A DNA stretch of 64,000 bases, taken from NCBI RefSeq assembly GCF_031157315.1, contig NZ_JAVIFU010000028.1:1-64000 (forward strand), in the 5' to 3' direction. The DNA is from Paenibacillus sp. LHD-38. Its GTDB lineage: Bacteria > Bacillota > Bacilli > Paenibacillales > Paenibacillaceae. Positions within the stretch are counted from its first letter, which is position 1. Each line of letters begins with the position of its first letter. Of this stretch, positions 63,392 through 64,000 are shown one piece after another. The position numbers were made by a program, and so were the translations under genes. The notes under the pieces were generated by a model. The model was not told the origin of the DNA and ran no database searches. It saw only the letters and a program-made list of their open reading frames with translations.

Positions 63392-63423
63392 GAGTCCGAA
63401 TTCTGTCTCTGGAGTTCGGACTC
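63392..63423 (+). terminator. Intercistronic hairpin between binding protein and permease genes
   Basis: GAGTCCGAA / TTCGGACTC 9-bp stem, then CTTATTTG. The T-run is weak, consistent with partial termination or mRNA protection rather than a full stop. Confidence 0.65.
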
Positions 63424-63456
63424 CTTATTTGCCAAGGCGAAAGGAGCCGCGACCCT

Positions 63457-64000
63457 ATGACCCAGCATGCTAAATTTAACGTGAGACAATTCGGATTTTT
63501 ATTGTTCCTAATGCTCCCCGCCGTCATCTTGTTGGCCGTTACCATTATTGGCCCGCTACTGAATGCCATATCCGTCAGCTTTCAGGATTATTCCCTGCTG
63601 AGCAGCGAGCACAAATGGAACAACTTCCAAAATTACATCGATATTTTGAAATCAGAAGACTTCTATCATTCTTTCGGCATTACGCTCACTTATGTCTTTT
63701 TCGCCGTAGGTTTGGATTTGCTGCTCGGCCTTGGCATGGCGCTATTGCTCAATCAGCAGATCAAGTTCAGGACGTTCTTCCGAAGCATCGTCATGATTCC
63801 TTGGGCGATTCCGACCATTGTAACCGCGCTAATTTTCCTATGGATCTACCAGCCCGACTTCGGCGTGCTCAATTACGCCCTAAAATCCATAGGTCTTATA
63901 GAAAACAATATCACTTGGCTAAGCAGCTTCGACTTCGCTTTGGGCGCGATAATCGCCGTTGCGGTGTTCAGACAGACTCCATTGGTCGCCGTTATGCTTC
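63457..64000 (+). CDS. Sugar ABC transporter permease, MalF type (runs off the window)
   Basis: ATG 63457 with AAAGGAG ten bases upstream; the frame is open to the end of the window (181 codons). MTQHAKFNVRQFGFLLFLML begins a first membrane helix, and ISVSFQDYSLL, YVFFAVGLDLLLGLGMALLLN, IPWAIPTIVTALIFLWIYQ and AIIAVAVFRQTPLVAVML follow, typical of the first CUT1 permease. The EAA loop lies beyond the window. A second permease is expected downstream. Confidence 0.9.
   Translation, partial: MTQHAKFNVRQFGFLLFLMLPAVILLAVTIIGPLLNAISVSFQDYSLLSSEHKWNNFQNYIDILKSEDFYHSFGITLTYVFFAVGLDLLLGLGMALLLNQQIKFRTFFRSIVMIPWAIPTIVTALIFLWIYQPDFGVLNYALKSIGLIENNITWLSSFDFALGAIIAVAVFRQTPLVAVML

Noticed and set aside
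1..64000. Search for CRISPR arrays and intact tRNA or rRNA genes
   Set aside because: No regularly spaced direct repeats and no complete tRNA or rRNA signatures were seen; the only RNA gene sequence found is the ssrA fragment.

Overview
The window looks like a chromosomal segment of a Paenibacillus-type soil Firmicute. Supporting signs are the YesM/YesN-style two-component systems, LplABC-style sugar ABC transporters, strong GGAGG ribosome binding sites, a GerA-type spore germinant receptor fragment, an SLH-anchored surface enzyme, a perfect cre (CcpA) box and Bacillales-type insertion sequences. No housekeeping operon is present; nearly everything serves glycan breakdown, sugar import and oxidation, or is mobile-element debris.

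Region 1 (1-9.6 kb): IS4/IS231 debris, a broken beta-galactosidase tail, an intact SDR dehydrogenase, a chimeric GcvPA-like ORF, a large secreted polysaccharide-active protein under a cre-type promoter, and a complete IS4-family element that has cut off a sensor kinase. Region 2 (9.6-18.3 kb): AraC regulator, GH35 beta-galactosidase, the 3' part of the tmRNA gene (ssrA) abutting an IS630 remnant, and a YesN/YesM pair. Region 3 (18.4-29.7 kb, minus strand): solute-binding protein plus two permeases, a GH2 gene broken by an internal inversion, a secreted GH33-type sialidase, and two GMC oxidoreductases followed by a TIM-barrel isomerase. Region 4 (29.8-44.4 kb): truncated gerA-type gene, IS66 tail, a 2347-residue SLH-anchored protein combining a GH123-like and a sialidase-like domain, a decayed IS1634-type element, a four-gene cluster of small plasmid- or phage-like genes, an orphan HicB and an IS231 deletion derivative. 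Region 5 (44.4-53.2 kb): three tandem cytosine-deaminase-like amidohydrolases with an ankyrin lipoprotein and a divergent LysR regulator, then truncated MFS, cupin-regulator, IS110, UppP and IS1182 pieces.

Region 6 (53.4-64 kb) differs: all genes are intact, co-oriented and without IS debris. A sulfatase, histidine kinase and AraC-type response regulator form one operon, followed by a beta-helix/cohesin/dockerin protein and a sugar ABC transporter that runs off the window. Three promoters here share one architecture: a CAGAATA box starting exactly 36 bp before a TATAAT-like -10, with a weaker half-site 21 bp further upstream. This suggests that the response regulator controls its own operon, the beta-helix protein and the transporter as one regulon.

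Taken together (inference), the strain appears equipped to attack sialylated, GalNAc- and galactose-containing, sulfated glycans. Regions 1-5 are being eroded by insertion, deletion and inversion, while region 6 is a coherent working unit.
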